A stretch of 64,000 bases of DNA, from contig CP126191.1 of NCBI GenBank assembly GCA_030272155.1, forward strand, positions 3,060,501 to 3,124,500, given 5' to 3'. A program made the position numbers and the translations under genes. The DNA comes from Tetradesmus obliquus (lineage: Eukaryota > Chlorophyta > Chlorophyceae > Sphaeropleales > Scenedesmaceae). Under the pieces are notes generated by a model. The model had not been told where the DNA came from. It was given only the letters and a program-made list of their open reading frames with translations, and did no database searches. Positions 24,124-35,946 of this stretch are shown one piece after another; position 1 is the stretch's first letter; every line of letters starts with the position of its first letter.

Positions 24124-27100
24124 GACAGGCAGGCGGCGTAAGATCACCAACTGCAGATGCTAGAAGCCTTCAGCTAGCACATGCACGCCTCTGCAAAAGG
24201 CGGAAAGATGCCGGAATCCCAGCAAACCTCAAGATGGCTTGATAAAAACATAATTTCAAGGTTGACCCCAATACCACCACAAAGACTAGCATAATGCCTT
24301 ATTTGAGAGCAGGCTGCCCCATTGGGCGGCGTCTGCAGGTCTGTGGAGTCACCGCTCAATGGTGTAGCCTGCTCAAATGCGGCATTGCAGGAGACACCAA
24401 CCCTGGCACACCACAGCTTTGCTTGAAGGTGCGCAGCTTTGCTTTTTTCATGCTGGACTGTCCATCTTTACCCCCTCTGACAGGAGCAACCCAGAACCCT
24501 ATTAGCCCTGTTCTTTCTCTTGTTTATGCATAGCTGATCGCAAATATCAGCAGGCAAGCCTGATCTTGATGCGCAGGCCGTACAACTTGTAGCAGCTGAC
24601 CAAATACACAGCACAGACAAGACATATTTGACGCATGCCAGGCCTGCAGCCCACCTGGTGCAGCGTCCTGGGGGGTGGAGATGAAGGGGTCCCTGTAGTC
24701 AGTGGCATCATTGCGCACGTCAGCGTTCTGGTCCGCCACAGCCGCCAGGGGGTTGGCGGGCAGCGCGGAGATGCCCTTGCCCTTGAGCAGGCCCTTGGCC
24801 TTGTCCTTGGCGTCACTGGCGGCACCAGCGATGTCTGAGCCCACGTCAGAGCCGCCGGTCTGGCTCTTGGCCTTCTTCAGCGCGTCTGTGCAGCGGTAGC
24901 AAAGGTTGCACAACAGCCAACAGTTGAAGGCCTAGCTCTTGGTCTGAGTGGCATGGATGCAAGGCAGCTGAGCTCAGCTATATGCAGGCACAGCTGTAGC
25001 ACTGGATTTGTTACCTCGCGACATTCGACGGCCACATCGTCTGCACACGCTTGACAGCGTTGCAACATACTTCCTTTCTCTTCTTCACACCTGCCAACTC
25101 ACGGCATTTCATAACCTGTAGCTGTAACTGTTACGCTGACTCAGCATAACACTGTTATAACAGCTCACAGACTACACAGCCTTCTTGCGTTGCAAAACCT
25201 ACAGCAAGGAGTTGCAGGCCTTGGCCCCATCAAGGCTGCCTGAAACCGTGCACAGCACTAACTAATATGTCACAGCGCAGCATCCACCATGTTCAAAATT
25301 CCCTCCTTGCAGCACTGCCCTGCTGCTCATCACCAAAAAGATGCCTGCAAGGCATCACCACATACAAAACTCCACACTGGGCCGCATTGACCCAAGCTAT
25401 CACTTTCATCAAGCACAAAGCAGCACCCACCTGAAGCAGCGTCCAGCTGCACTGCGCCTGCGGGGTCCCTGTAGTCAGTGGCCAGGTCGCGCACGTCAGC
25501 GTTCTGGTCCGCCACAGCAGCCAGGGGGTTGGCGGGCAGCGCGGAGATGCCGTTGCCCTTGAGCAGGCCCTTGGCCTTGTCCTTGGCGTCACTGACGGCA
25601 CCAGCAATGTCTGAGCCCACGTCAGAGCCGCCCGCCTGGCTCTTGGCCTTCTTCAGCGCGTCTGCGCAGCGGTAGCAAAGGTTGCACAACAGCCAATAGT
25701 TGACGGCTTAGCTCGTGGTCTGAGTGGCATGAATGGAATGTTATGTTTTTCGACCTATACGCAGGCATAGCCTTCTTGCAATGCAAACCCTACAGCAGGA
25801 AGTTGCAGGCCTTGCACCATCAAAGCTGCCTAAGACCGTGCACAGCACTAACTGGTGCGTCACAGCGCAGCACTGTCCTGCTGCACAGCGCCTAAAATAT
25901 GCCTGCAAGGCATCACCACGCACACACACCACACAGGACCGCGTCGACCCAACTCAGCAGTTTAAGTACAAAGCAGCACCCACCTGAAGCAGCGTCCAGC
26001 TGCACTGCGCCTGCGGGGTCCCTGTAGTCAGTGGCCAGGTCGCGCACGTCAGCGTTCTGGTCCGCCACAGCAGCCAGGGGGTTGGCGGGCAGCGCGGAGA
26101 TGCCGTTGCCCTTGAGCAGGCCCTTGGCCTTGTCCTTGGCGTCACTGACGGCACCAGCAATGTCTGAGCCCACGTCAGAGCCGCCCGCCTGGCTCTTGGC
26201 CTTCTTCAGCGCGTCTGCGCAGCGGTAGCAAAGGTTGCACAACAGCCAATAGTTGACGGCTTAGCTCGTGGTCTGAGTGGCATGAATGGAATGTTATGTT
26301 TTTCGACCTATATGCAGGCGTAGCCTTCTTGCAATGCAAACCCTACAGCAGGAAGTTGCAGGCCTTGCACCATCAAAGCTGCCTAAGACCGTGCACAGCA
26401 CTAACTGGTGCGTCACAGCGCAGCACTGTCCTGCTGCACAGCGCCTAAAATATGCCTGCAAGGCATCACCACGCACACACACCCCACAGGACCGCGTCGA
26501 CCCAACTCAGCAGTTTAAGTACAAAGCGCCACCCACCTGAAGCAGCGTCCAGCTGCACTGCGCCTGCGGGGTCCCTGTAGTCAGTGGCCAGGTCACGCAC
26601 GTCTGCGTTCTGGTCCGCCACAGCGGCCAGGGGGTTGGCGGGCAGCGCGCTGCTGCTGCCGCTGCCGAAGAGGCTCTTGGCCTTGGTGGCAGCGTCGTCA
26701 GCAGCAGAGGAGAGCTTGTCGCCGGCATCTGACACGCCCAGGTCGGGGGTGGACACACTGCCACTGGACAGCGAGTCTACATTTCGAACAGACAGCAGGG
26801 TGCGCACGGGTGTGGCGGAGTGGGCAGGGCAGAGCAGGGAATGCAGAAGGGTCAGATGAGAAGCCATGGGCAACAGCCAGGAAGCATCGAGCTGGATGCA
26901 CCGCTTTTGTGATAGCTGCGGCAGCAAACACGCAGGCAGGCAGCCAGGCAGATACATTGGTACTGAGCAGGCGGGGTTGTGTCGCACCTGCCACCTTGTC
27001 CTGTGGTGTAGCAATGGCGGGGTCCCTGTAGCTATCTGCTGCATCACGCACGTCAGCATTCAGGTCAGCCAGTGCAGCCAGGGGGTTGGATGGCAGGGCG

Positions 27101-29029
27101 CTGCTGCTGTTCTTGCCAAACATGCCCTTGGAAAAGGTCTTGCCGGCGTCCGCTGTGACGCCTCCCACATCCAACTTGTTGGGGTCGGAGAGGTCTGGCA
27201 GGTCGCTGGTGCTTGGCAGCTTGTCTGCAACAAGGGGTGTATGCACACACCATAACATGCACGCATGTTTATAATAGTATCATAGAAAGGCATTATAGTG
27301 TTGCCACACGTGGGTATAACGAGTGTTTGCTGGGCAGCTTGTCTGCAGCAAGTGTTTGTATTTGCGTTGTGTATGAGTGTGTCGTCAGGTGGTGAAGCGT
27401 TGCAGTATGTGGGGGTGCAAGGGGCATGCTTCAACGTGTGGGAAGGGGCATCATCGCCAGGAACTATTGTAGCGGCATCAGCGTTGGTATCTGGCCAGAC
27501 CATGCCTGGTCTGTCAAACACACAGCACTGCTGCTGCCACCATAGGTGATGTGAAGACTGGTGCGAGTTTGCTGGCTTGCTAGCCAATGGCATGTCGACA
27601 ATGACATTGGGAGGCTAGAGCCGCACGCATGCAGGCTATGGTACAAGAACGCGGCTGACGCCACAACATCAGGTTACAAAGTCGCGTGCCAGCGTTGCGG
27701 TGCGACCTGGGTGTCTGGGTGGTGCGACCTGGGTGACCTTGCTAGTTTGGCTCAGCAACTAACGCTTCAGACATCCTTGCATGTTGCAATCCACAACCGG
27801 GAGCAGCAAGAAGGGCTGCCAAAGCACACGCAACCAACAGCTACAGCAACAGACAGAAGCAATTAGGTCCTTGACAGGCATCTGGGTGCCGCATGCCAGG
27901 ATATGTGCATGCACAGGGGCTGCAACCTGGCAGGGAAAAAGTCCAGGTGCATTGTTGATGCACAAGGGAAAGGAGCAAGGCTCAGCACGGCATAGAGAGC
28001 ACCCACAAACAACAGCCACCCACCTGCCACCTTGTCCTGTGGTGTGGCAATGGCGGGGTCCCTGTAGCCGGAGGCGGTGTCGCGCACGTCAGCGTTGAGG
28101 TCAGCTGCATCAAACAGCACTGCAGGCAGGCGGTGGAGGGGTGGGCAGGCAGCAGGGAGCGCATCAGACACAACACCGATCAGAAGTGCGGCAGCGGGCT
28201 GCAGATGTAGATATTGTAAGTGCAAATGCAGCAGTTGAGTTTTTCAATGAGCTACCTGCTGCGCTGGCACAACTACTTGTGACGCACACCACGATGAAAC
28301 ACATGTGCTGCCTGTGCCCTGCTGCATGCATGCATGTATGCATGTATGCATGCAGCAGCAATGCGCATGAGTGCATTGTCACTTGGAGCAACCTTACGCA
28401 TGCATATGGCTGTAGAAGCCTAGCAATGCACCATAGCTGTGCAATGCATGAAAAGCACGTCATGCGCAGCTGTCTGCTGCACCCAGGGTAAGCCATCAGC
28501 ATGAACGCTGCACCACAACAACAGCGTCACCAGTGTGATCTCTCGATCTCACCTGATGGTGCTGCCACACCAGGGCTCATCTTGGAGGAGCTGGGCTGGC
28601 CAGCCACAACAGCAGCGGGGCTTGGTGCCAAGGTCATGTCAGCAGCCAGGGCAGGAGCAGCAGCACCCACCTGCAGGCATAACACAGCCAGGCAGCATCC
28701 AAGGATAGGGTCAGTCAATGCAGGTGGCAAATGCAAGTTCACATGCATTGCGTATCTAGCTCATTGGTGCTTGGCAGTCGTATGGGTGCTGAACAGCCCT
28801 GATCACTGCTGATTGCTGCTGATCACTGCTGATCACAGCAGCACATGCCATCCAAGGGACCCACCAGCAGAGAGGCAGCAGACAGGGTGGCAATGGCAGC
28901 ATTGCACCTCTCATCAGGTGTAGCATGTGCAGCCACACTGCGTGGCTGGCTGCTCCTGGAGCCCCTGCTGCTGAGCAGGGACTGCCCAGGGCGGGTGGAG
29001 GCACGGCAGAGGGACATCACTGGAGCCAT
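22408..29029 (-). CDS. Thylakoid-lumen-targeted protein made of tandem about 77-residue exon repeats
   Basis: Eleven exons: 28865-29029, 28553-28670, 28024-28119, 26988-27224, 26537-26776, 25984-26214, 25431-25661, 24655-24885, 23713-23943, about 22843-23073, 22408-22622 (about 741 aa). The N-terminus is a bipartite plastid/thylakoid targeting sequence: an Arg/Ser-rich stretch, then the hydrophobic AAIATLSAASLLVGAAAP and cleavage site ALAA. Exons 4-10 each encode one repeat; exon 3 encodes its C-terminal half. The N-terminal half is Lys/Asp/Gly/Ala-rich, for example DALKKAKSQAGGSDVGSDIA. The C-terminal half is conserved as SALPANPLAA-x-AD-x-N-x-DVRD...YRDP. The last exon is basic and lacks the repeat. 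I recognise no domain. Composition recalls LEA/stress proteins, but this is only a resemblance. Acceptor-like sequence at about 29101 suggests a possible upstream first exon. Confidence 0.7.
24022..24182 (-). pseudogene. Decayed partial copy of repeat exon 9 with CTG expansion
   Basis: The block resembles 23895-24020 (5' part of exon 9 plus the adjoining intron), sharing GGCTGCCTCCAGGATGT and the distal GAAGCCTTCAGCT...GCACATG. On the coding strand the acceptor CAG/ACATCC has become GAACATCC, removing the splice site. A (CTG)n tract of about 50 bp (24072-24122) lies just upstream of it. Confidence 0.65.
24292..24397. repeat. Short inverted-repeat element (MITE-like) in intron
   Basis: The ends AATGCCTTATTTGAGAGCAG and AGCCTGCTCAAATGCGGCAT are imperfect inverted repeats over about 23 bp, enclosing about 60 bp. 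No clear target-site duplication is visible. Confidence 0.4.
25431..26536. repeat. 553-bp exon+intron tandem duplication
   Basis: Exon 7 with its upstream intron (25431-25983) and exon 6 with its upstream intron (25984-26536) are nearly identical, offset by 553 bp. Differences are few, for example CTATACGCAGGCATAG against CTATATGCAGGCGTAG in the intron. An older, diverged copy of the same intron lies at about 25200-25430. Confidence 0.85.
28798..28841. repeat. Short tandem repeat of CTGAT(C/T)(A/G)CTG units
   Basis: Four adjacent copies of a roughly 10-bp unit sit within the first intron of the lumenal repeat gene, close to the exon 1 donor. Confidence 0.5.
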
Positions 29030-30248
29030 GCTGTCGGATGTGGTTGACTTGAAGGGCGATCGAACAGCAGATGTTTGCACCTGGAGTTCGAGATAAGATA
29101 ATAGAAACGGCAACTAGAGGTTGTTGGTTGTGCTTTTGCGCTCATATACTCGCCAATGCGCCAGATGCCTGACAGGATCGTGGTCGCGCGTCATCAGCAC
29201 AGCGTACTTTGGACCTACTGCATGCATCTTTCGTTCCGCGGCAATGCTCCGACGAGCAGCGATCAAGCGAGAGATTATGATAGGAGTTTAGAACAACACT
29301 TGATTGATGTATCACTTTTGCCAAGGTGCAGCTGCACCGCCCGTACAAGAATCCTCGTACTGTTGGAAACTGCCGCATTCTCCGACGTTTGACTGCTGGA
29401 AGGATGCAGTATGTATGCGAGCAAAGTGTACATTTCTGCAGCGTTTGCCAGGCACCAGTAAGCCATGTGCCCTGCAGACGCCACTCAGGTTTGCACACGC
29501 TGCTGTCTACTAACATCTACACACCAGCTCTTCATCAGCTTAGTATATAATTGGTACAACGTGCAAGCAGGTCAAACATTTCAAGTATAATGCAGCATAA
29601 TGAGTACTCACATGGCTAGAAGTGGTCCCCCAAAAGGCCACCATGGCTGCTGAACCTCAGATTGCAAGCATGTGCAGCTCCTGCTTCTGCTCCTATGTGT
29701 CTTTTTGTATTACCTGCATTCATAACAAAACCTTGGTAGCCAGCGGCTTGCATGCGAGCAACAACTGTTCAATACATTACAGCGCCGGCGCCAACATGGC
29801 AAGAGGACAAATACACTGCACTCAGGCGAACTTTTGCATGGTCTGGAAACCAAGCACTTCATCAAATCCCTGGTGCCCCCAGCATGGGCCATTGCATCTT
29901 GCCCAAACAGTTTGTCAGGCCACTGCATGCATTGCTGTGCACATGATGTACTGCACTCCGCACATGGCAGCCAGCAGCAGCACTCATTGCAGCTGCATGC
30001 CGCCCACGCCAAAGAACGGCGTTCAAGACCGAGCACAACTGCAACTACAACATGCAACTAAGCACGTGAAAGAACACAGCACTGCATTCCTGCAAAGGAA
30101 GTCCAACATGTGCGCAATTGCAACCTCTCAGGCAGCCAACGGTTCCCACAGCAGCCAACTGGCAAGTGCCAGCTGTGCAGCAGCTGCTCCTCACGCACCA
30201 ACAACAGCATGCGCTGCACATGCCACCCGCTGCAGCTGCTGCTTGAGC
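29030..30248. other. Intergenic: promoter of repeat-protein gene and 3' flank of NMD3
   Basis: It holds the presumed promoter/5' UTR (or a missed first exon) of the lumenal repeat gene and the NMD3 3' region. A long + strand frame (29622-30269) has Cys/His/Thr-rich random-looking composition and runs antisense into NMD3, so I do not call it. Confidence 0.4.
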
Positions 30249-30294
30249 TCAGTCCTCCATCATGTCTGAGCCGGCTTCATGGTGATGCTGGCCG

Positions 30295-30328
<34 letters not shown>

Positions 30329-33300
30329 CATCATCGTCCAGCCCCAGGCCCTCCAGATCATCCAGCAGCTCATCCAGCGGCACCTGCAGTGACAGGGAAG
30401 CAGCAGTATGTCACCTTTGAACACCTTTTCTATAATTATATTCATAGCAGCAGCTCCAGCACCAAGTCACAGTCAGAAGGCATGCCAGCATCAAGAGCCG
30501 CAGTGGTGCGCTCGCTAACGTACAACGCAATCACGCCCCACAATGCCAAGTCCCAGTACTGCCACATACCACCCAGCTACATCATCACTATCATCACCAC
30601 TGCCGAACAGCACCACCCCACGCACCTGCGGCAGCTCCCCTTCACTGTCCTCCTCATCAGAGTCCATGCCGCGCGGCGCAGGCACCGCAGCTGCTGCTGC
30701 CGGCCCTGCCCCTGCTGCTGCTGCTGCTGCTGGCGCCTTGTAGAGCGCCACCCTGGCGCGCATCTCTGCATCTTCTTCAAGCTCCTCCATGAACCGCTCA
30801 CGGTCAGCAGCCTCAGCTGCCTCGTTGCGGCCCCTGCAGCAGACAAATGGTATGATGCTGGTCAGCATTGCAGCGCATTGTAGATGACTTTTGCTACACG
30901 CTTGTGCGTCCAGGAAACGTGCAGCCACAGCAGACACCAGGCCACAGGTGTGTGCGCAAACAAGGAGCACAGGCCTGCACATCACCACAGCCGACACCAT
31001 CGACAACCACGGTTGGTGCTATCACATATCAACAACTGCCAACATAAATTGTCAATTGGTGCATAACGCTGCCACATAATGCGCAGCCCACCTGTCCTCC
31101 CCAGCCTCAATGGGCAGGTGCTTCAGCTTCCAGGAGCGCCCGCCCCTGCCGCGCGTCTTGCGCCGCTTCTCCTCATAGCTCTTGCGCACCAGCACCACAT
31201 CGGGCACAGCGCCGCCGCGGTTCACGTGCGCCTCAAAGTCCATGTTGACCAGGTTGGCGTTTGCAATGTCATAGCCCAGCGCGTGGTCGCCTGCGAAAAA
31301 AGCACAGCACAGTAAAGCAGAATTAAGGATGGAGCTGAGTGCAGGAGATCACCAAGATAGCGCATCAACGCATGTGAGTCAGCGGAGCACATGAGTGAAG
31401 CACAGCACAGAAGGGTTAGGCACGCAGGAGCATGGGTGTTACAGCGCATGCGCCACTGCAACACAAGATTTGAAGAAGCATAAGATGCAAGTTGCTGTGA
31501 TGTGAACGATCTGCAATCACCGCAGCCACATGTAAAACCATGGCAACATCAACAATTCTCAAACCACCTGTTTCCAGCCTACCTGGGTGCAGGATGTGGC
31601 CGAGGTGTGTCTTGGTGTAGAACACCGTATCGTTCCGCCCGAAGTCGCTCTTGCGCGCCACCTGCGCCTCAGCCAGGCACCAGCGCGTGCCGCCCTGCGC
31701 AAACGCGCCATAGCCGCTGCCCGCAGCCCCCTGCAGCGGCTCTATGTCCAGCACAACATACTCCACCAGCTGCCTTGCACTCATCATGGCTTGAAAAGGG
31801 GTGCGCCAGTAGACTGGCGCCTCCATGTGTGCTGCGCGTAGGTTTGTTGGGTCCAGCAGGGTGAGCACGTTGGTGATACGGCTGCACAGAACCAGGGGCC
31901 CCAGTGAGCCGAGCGAGCTGGCGAGCTTTGCTGGCAGGCAGATGAGGTCGTCCTGCAAGCAGGAAGGGCGGGAAAACGCGTCAAGCAGAGTCCATGCACA
32001 TGTGTGTGATAAGCGGCAAGATAGAATAACAGCTGTGTCGACCCTGCAGTACTCTATGCGCTGCCACAACGGCAGATGAAGCTCAATCCAGGCCTGCAGC
32101 TTTTTAGACAAACACACAGCGCGTGAATCCATCGCGTGCGTGCTGCGCACCTTGCAGACCGGCGCGATCTCCACTGAGAAGGTGTACTTGTAGTTGTAGG
32201 TGGAGGTGTGGATGTCATGAGACACCAGCTGCTTGTCTGAGCGGAAGCGCGCCGGCACCACTCCCTGCGGCCAGCAGCACAGCACGAGGGGCAGCAGATG
32301 AGTAGAAAAAGAGGGAAAGACAGGCGCCTTCAACTACACAAAACAGAGCGCGGCCATGCTGCTGAGATCAAGCAGGTCCACAGCAACAACGAAGGAAGCC
32401 GACGTTCAAATCCCTCGCCACTGCCAACGCAAACAGTGAATGCAGAACCATGCTCCCACAACCCCACACCCCAAAAAACTGCAGGCCCACCTGCAGGAAG
32501 TCGATGATCTTCAGCCCGTGCGCCCTGTTGGCGAAGAAGAAGTCCAGCCCCTCGTGGTTGTCCTTCATGTTGATGCACTGCGCGTCTGCGCCAGCCCGCA
32601 GGATGAGCTGCTCCAGGTACAGGAAGGTGCGCTTGTGCGGCACGTGCTGCCGCACCTGCGTGGGGCGCAGTGAATGTAAGGCAGGGCGAAACACAGCAGC
32701 AAGTGATGCAGTGAGTGATAGACACCACCCTCAGATATAGTTGCATCCTGTTGCTGCGTTTCGTGACAAGGTTATGTGGCACTTACTCCGCAGCAGGCGA
32801 CCAGGTTTGCCCTGCTGCACCACACATGCTACATGGTCAAGCCTTTCTGTCTTTCCCACGCTGCCTGCCGCTGCGCTGCCCTCTCCCGCCCACCTGCACG
32901 CAAGCCGTCCAGCTGTTGGGGTTTGCGTTGGCGCGGTTGCACTCCAGGCACATGTGGTTCTCCACCACAAACTCGACCACGAAGCCCTGCTGCAGGATGG
33001 TGCCGTTCATGACCTCATCTTGGATGGTCAGCTTCACCTTGAGCCGCTTGCTGTGCGGCTCCGTCCAGATGAAGCCGGCATCAACCAGCTTCACCTTCTG
33101 CGTGGGTTGGAAGTGCAGGGTTTGGTGGTGGTGGGGTGGTGGTGGGGAGTGGGGACAGCAGCGTGGACAGTGAGCAAGGGCATGCTAAACTGTGGGCGGT
33201 GAATGGCAGCAATAACACATGACCTGCCAAACAAGACAATTGCACGGGCGCTGCTGATGCTGATGCAGCTGCTGGGGCTCAACAGGAAACCAATCACATG

Positions 33301-34659
33301 CGTAAGCAGACAGCATTTGCTGGAAGGGGTCAGACAGCTCCAATAGAAGATACATCACAGATGTCAGATGTAGTTGCGTATAATGTATTATCATCAGTCC
33401 CCTTACACACAACAGCGCCGCTCACACAACACCAACCAATGTGGCGGAAACGCACACTGCGTGCCACCAGCCTGCCGCCACCCACCAGCCGATGCAGCTG
33501 CTGCAGGTGCCATGCAACACGTGCTGCTGCAAGCAACCACACTCTCCCGCAACCGGTACAGCAGCACATGATCCGTCTTGCCGCTGCAGCAAAACCAGCC
33601 AGCCAGCCAACTCGATCTCACCATCAACACACAGCACGCTGTGCCGATTCGCACCTGCAGCCCCCTGATGCGCTTTGTGCAGAAGGTGAGCAGCTGCATG
33701 CACAGCTGCCACAACAAGCAACATGCAACATGCAGCATGCAGCGCTGCGGGCCTCGCACCTGCAGCCCCCTGATGCGCTTTGTGCAGAAGGTGAGCAGCT
33801 CCTTGCTCTCCGGCTCTGCGCGCACCCAGTGCTTGGGCGGCTGCAAGTACCGCCCACACTCCTTGCACCACAGGATGGTGACCTGAGATACCGTAGCAGC
33901 AGCACCAGCAGCAGCAGCAGGAATGAGAAGCGCCGCAGGACAACAGTGGGTTCTGAAAGCACAGGGATGCAGCGAGCACGAGCACAGGGATGCAGAGCGC
34001 ACGCACTTTGCAGCAAGTGACAGCAGGGGCAGGCTTCCTCCATGGTCCTGAAGCAGAGCCAGGCAGCAACGCATGGTCATGACCCTTGCCTGCACAGAGC
34101 TGTCTAAGCCCTCACGCATGGCCATGCATGAGCTGCACGTGCATCTGCTAGTAAGCAGCAGGTGCAACAGCCGCATGGAGCTCAACGCAGCACGCACAGC
34201 AGCAAGCGAGCTGAGACTAAAACAGCACTTGAACATGTCCCCCGCATCATGCGGGCAAGCCCACCTGCTTCTGGATGCCCTCTGTGATGTCTACTTGTGA
34301 GCGGATGCAGTTGACGCACATGTTGGCGGGGTTGGGCATGATGTTGGTGCCACACAGGCAGCACAGGCTGCAGCAGGCACAGCAAAACACGGTGGGACAT
34401 GTCAGGACATGCAGGCTACGGATGCGCCTTCGTCGCTGCATGCAGATGCAGCTGTGACTCAAAGGATGTAGCGATTCAAAGTACTATGTTGCCATGCAAT
34501 GCAGAAGTTGCCAGCTGCATGGGTCAAGCCGGAAGCAAGCAGCATGCACAGCTGGCAGCAGCAGCAGCAGCAGCAAAACAAAGCAAGCTCCACCAGCACT
34601 CACACGTAGCCCTGCGTCTGCTGTGGGTGAAACACCGCAGCATGGCCCTGCTGATTCAT
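30249..34659 (-). CDS. NMD3: NMD3, 60S ribosomal subunit nuclear export adaptor
   Basis: Ten exons (34604-34659, 34265-34367, 33760-33882, 32894-33097, 32491-32655, 32151-32264, 31583-31952, 31092-31290, 30626-30833, 30249-30383) join in frame to 558 aa. The N-terminal zinc-binding pairs are present: LCCLCGTNIMPNPANMCVNC, then LWCKECGRYLQPP and MCLECNR. Further strongly conserved blocks are DAGFIWTEPHSKRLKVKLT, LDFFFANRAHGLKIIDFLQ, STYNYKYTFSVEIAPVC, THLGHILHPGD and PDVVLVRKSY. The acidic, Ala-rich C-terminus should hold the CRM1-binding export signal (LDELLDDLEGLGL is a good candidate). NMD3 loads on nascent 60S subunits in the nucleus and recruits exportin-1. The start MNQQGHAAVF fits the short variable leader before the first CxxC. 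Exon 3 has a duplicated 3' end in its intron. Confidence 0.93.
33649..33800 (-). repeat. Duplicated NMD3 exon-3 3' end and donor site
   Basis: A 47-bp block (33649-33695 and 33754-33800) is perfectly repeated 105 bp apart. It contains the last codons of exon 3 (LLTFCTKRIRGLQ) and its GTGCGA donor. Reading between the two donors stays open for 35 codons. Confidence 0.85.
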
Positions 34660-34966
34660 GGCGTCCTGCGACAAGCTGCCGCTGCTGCCCAGCAGTTCCG
34701 GTGGCTCAGGCTATGACGGTGTGTAACTCGTGCTCGCTTGTCGCTGCAGTTGATGATAGCAAGCAACGTAACGTAGGCAAAAAGACCTGTTCTGTGCCGC
34801 GAGCAGCCTTGTACGGTGCTAAGCCCAGTGCGACTCTGTGAGCGACGGCAGACAACTTCGTGTCACGTTGAAACAACTCTTGAACACAAAATCTAGCACT
34901 CGTAGGCATGAATGTTGCTTACGCTCTCGTATGCGGCAGGAGTTACTGACATGTTACATGCCATGG
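34660..34966. other. Upstream flank of NMD3
   Basis: About 300 bp before the NMD3 start codon, the presumed promoter and 5' UTR. Nothing else is recognised. Confidence 0.35.
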
Positions 34967-35846
34967 TTAGGGACACCAGCCTGGGAGGGACAGCACCCTG
35001 ATCAGCAGACGCCGTGCGCTCAAACCGCAGGCCCGAGGCCTACAACATTCGTCAACCAGAATGCCGATCTGCCCTTCGCTCTACTGGCCGGCAGCATGCT
35101 TGCACAAACGAACGGCTGTGTTTGTGGCGAGGGGAGCTGCAGCAGGGTGGCAGCAGTCTGTTTTTTTGCATGCGGGGGAGGATGTGCAACACACTTGAAC
35201 CTGGCTGCTCGGCACTGCTGCATTCTTGCTCACATGTGCATAAACAGCCCAAAACCATGTACACTTGCGTTGTCCACTTACAGCAACAGTTTCAAACCCT
35301 TGTGTTTGGGCCGGTGACTGCAGCAGCATGTATTTTCGGTTACCAGCGCGTTACCAGCAGCTAATCACCAACGCGCAGGTGAATCAATCTGGTGCTCACA
35401 ACCACCTCCACCTGACAACCTGTTGCAGGGGACCCTGCCACCCAGGTTTGCAGATGCATGTGCTTCTTGCCAGCGGTACGAAAGCACCTTGACACGCACG
35501 ATGGCAGCATGCATGTCCCTCCTAGGCAACATACTGCGCCAAAGCGAGATGCGTGCGTGATCGTCAAACAGATCACCTGCTATGATAGCAGAGACACAAG
35601 CATACAATACGTGTGCGTGTTTGCAGGCCAGTAAGCAAGTCTGCACTGGCTAGCAGCACCATTTTCTTGACCACGCACATCCGACCAGTGATACAACAGT
35701 ACTGATGAAGGGACCAACAACACAAGTACACGCTGTGACTGCCATACCCCAACCGCCGGAGCATTTGCACACTCACGCCTCAAAAGCTGTGCCGTCCCAG
35801 CTGTCTGTGTTGTCTTGATGCCGCTGCTCCGCACACCGCCCCACAT
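34967..35846 (-). CDS. Possible four-exon gene of unknown function
   Basis: Candidate exons 35777-35846, 35434-35576, 35282-35317 and 34967-35068 have agreeing phases and give 116 aa. The most protein-like part is DLFDDHARISLWRSMLPRRD followed by AAIVRVKVLSYRWQEAH. The proposed start, MWGGVRSSG, follows an in-frame stop with no acceptor between them, so it would be a true start. Codon bias is weak compared with neighbouring genes and no family is recognised. It could instead be the 3' part of a longer gene together with the exon cluster just upstream. Confidence 0.35.
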
Positions 35847-35946
35847 GCCGCGTCAAATCATGCTGCCGCCTCATCACTGACGACCATATCAAGTACGTGA
35901 CTGTGCCTTGCACATTGCTTGCGCAAAGCACTGACTCACAACCTAC

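Noticed and set aside
28329..28355. ATGC/GCATGTAT tandem words resembling a small repeat array
   Set aside because: Only a few short units; no spacers, so not a CRISPR array and too short to annotate.
29622..30269. 215-codon open frame on the + strand
   Set aside because: Random-looking Cys/His/Thr composition, no motif, no splice context, and it runs antisense into the last NMD3 exon.
30110..30883. 257-codon open frame on the + strand
   Set aside because: Antisense of the Ala/Asp-rich NMD3 C-terminal exons; poly-Leu and poly-Cys runs come from CTG tracts.
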